A stretch of DNA of 5,679 nt from Nocardioides sp. (GTDB lineage Bacteria; Actinomycetota; Actinomycetes; Propionibacteriales; Nocardioidaceae): the NCBI GenBank assembly GCA_025965295.1, contig JAOPXF010000278.1, positions 1 to 5,679 on the forward strand, in the 5' to 3' direction. Shown here one piece after another: positions 4,723-5,679 of the stretch. Numbering within the stretch: the first letter of the stretch is position 1; every line of letters begins with the position of its first letter. Under the pieces are notes generated by a model. The model was not told the DNA's origin and did not search any database. It saw only the letters and a list, made by a program, of their open reading frames with translations. A program made the position numbers and the translations under genes.

Positions 4723-5679
4723 GTGACCGGACGCTCGTACGACGCCGTCGTGGTCGGCGCCGGCCCCAACGGGCTGGTGGCGGCCAACCACCTCGCCGAC
4801 GCGGGGTGGTCGGTGCTGGTGCTCGAGGCCCAGCCCGAGGTCGGCGGCGCGGTGCGCAGCGCCCGCGACGTGCACCCGGACTTCGTGCACGACACCTTCA
4901 GCGCGTTCTACCCGCTCTCGGCGGCCTCGCCGTTCATCACCGCGATGCGCCTCGAGGAGCACGGCCTGGAGTGGACTCACGCCCCGGCGGTGCTGGGCCA
5001 CCCGCTCCCGGGCGGAGACTGGGCGCTGCTGCACCGCGACCGTGACGTGACCGCGGGGCTGATGGACGCCCAGCACCCGGGCGACGGCGCGGCCTGGCTC
5101 GAGCTCTGTGCCGACTGGGACCGGATCGGCCCGGCGCTGGTCGGTGGGCTGCTCGCCCCGTTCCCGCCGGTGCGCGCCGCCCTCACCGGCCTCACGAGGC
5201 TGCCGAGCGTCGGTGGCCTGTCGTTCGTCAAGACCCTGCTGACACCGGCCGCCGAGCTCGGACGCTCGCGCTTCGGCGGCGAGTCACCGCGGCTGCTCGT
5301 CGCCGGCAACGCCGGCCACGCAGATATCCCGCTCGACGCCCCGGGCTCGGGCCTGATGGGCCTGCTGATGTCGATGCTCGGGCAGACGGTCGGCTTCCCG
5401 GTCCCGGTCGGGGGCGCCGGCCAGCTGACCCAGGCGCTGGCGCGCCGGCTGCGCTCGCTGGGGGGCGAGATCGAGTGCTCGACGGAGGTCGTGGGCGTCG
5501 ACGTCGACCGCGGCCGGGCGACCGGCGTACGCACCGCCGACGGCGAGCACGTCGCGGCCGCGCGGGCCGTCGTCGCCGACGTCGTCGCGCCGCGCCTGTA
5601 CGGCGACCTGGTCGCCCCCGAGGACCTCCCCGCCCGGGTGGTGCGCGGTATGCGGGCCTTCGAGCTCGACCCGTCGACC
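4723..5679 (+). CDS. Phytoene dehydrogenase/PYROXD2-like FAD-dependent oxidoreductase (3' end outside the window)
   Basis: The first 319 codons are present without a stop; the gene continues past the right edge. Full-length relatives are usually about 500-540 residues, so roughly 60% is visible. The N-terminus is a Rossmann FAD site, DAVVVGAGPNGLVAANHLA, with GAGPNG at 12-17, Glu35 in LVLEA, and the second glycine pair GG at 41-42 in EVGGAVRS. DTFSAFYPLSAASPF (57-71) is typical of the PYROXD2-like branch rather than of true carotenoid desaturases. Near residues 228-247, PVGGAGQLTQALARRLRSLG is the second conserved segment of the family, followed by the strand GGEIECSTEVVGVDVDRGRA. Substrate is unknown; carotenoid chemistry should not be assumed, since no other carotenoid gene is nearby. 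GTG at 4723 is chosen because the FAD motif begins about six residues later and the upstream stop is 10 bases away; no good ribosome site is visible, so coupling to the SRPBCC gene is likely. Confidence 0.9.
   Translation, partial: MTGRSYDAVVVGAGPNGLVAANHLADAGWSVLVLEAQPEVGGAVRSARDVHPDFVHDTFSAFYPLSAASPFITAMRLEEHGLEWTHAPAVLGHPLPGGDWALLHRDRDVTAGLMDAQHPGDGAAWLELCADWDRIGPALVGGLLAPFPPVRAALTGLTRLPSVGGLSFVKTLLTPAAELGRSRFGGESPRLLVAGNAGHADIPLDAPGSGLMGLLMSMLGQTVGFPVPVGGAGQLTQALARRLRSLGGEIECSTEVVGVDVDRGRATGVRTADGEHVAAARAVVADVVAPRLYGDLVAPEDLPARVVRGMRAFELDPST

Noticed and set aside
3653..4726. A 357-codon rightward open frame overlapping the hypothetical and SRPBCC genes.
   Set aside because: It is Arg/Pro/Gly-rich in a frame shifted from two better-supported genes and spans their intergenic hairpin.
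4507..5534. Several leftward open frames (such as 4507-5076 and 4977-5534) opposite the SRPBCC and flavoprotein genes.
   Set aside because: They have no domain features, and the rightward strand encodes clear family motifs throughout.
4723..5679. Calling the flavoprotein a phytoene desaturase of carotenoid synthesis (crtI).
   Set aside because: The N-terminal sequence fits the PYROXD2-like branch better and no carotenoid gene such as phytoene synthase is in the window.
1..5679. CRISPR arrays, tRNA or rRNA genes, insertion sequences, or a defence or toxin-antitoxin system.
   Set aside because: No spaced direct repeats, tRNA-like folds, transposase motifs or toxin/antitoxin pairs are visible on either strand.

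Overview
The window is very GC-rich and stop-poor in every frame. It holds densely packed genes with ATG and GTG starts and third codon positions that are almost always G or C, which points to a high-GC actinobacterium. The protein families and one palindromic intergenic repeat (492-535) suggest the Nocardioidaceae (Nocardioides-like). That placement is my inference from sequence style and memory, not a database result. I see no rRNA, tRNA, CRISPR array, insertion sequence or phage gene. No gap between genes exceeds 75 bases.

Layout. (1) A rightward gene (17-475) for a small four-helix membrane protein resembling the CopD copper-resistance domain. (2) A 74-base convergent gap, more than half of which is a nested palindrome. 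(3) A leftward three-gene run, read right to left: a YihY/BrkB-family membrane protein (3726 to 2653), an FAD-dependent oxidoreductase with a C-terminal Rieske [2Fe-2S] domain (2651 to 1161), and a maltose/sugar O-acetyltransferase-like hexapeptide protein (1122 to 550). The first two are separated by a single base (TGA-C-ATG) and are almost certainly co-transcribed. The third follows after 38 bases and probably shares the transcript. (4) A 56-base divergent gap containing a GC-rich inverted repeat. (5) A rightward run: an uncharacterised 146-residue protein (3783-4223), an SRPBCC-fold protein (4278-4712), and the first 319 codons of a phytoene-dehydrogenase/PYROXD2-like FAD oxidoreductase (from 4723), which runs off the right edge.

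How the genes may work together. The SRPBCC protein and the flavoprotein are 10 bases apart and probably act on a related hydrophobic or aromatic substrate, since SRPBCC proteins bind such ligands. The YihY and FAD-Rieske pair places a predicted redox enzyme next to a membrane protein of unknown activity. No defence system, secondary-metabolite cluster or mobile island can be shown here. The least explained items are the palindromic repeat at 492-535 and the uncharacterised protein at 3783-4223.
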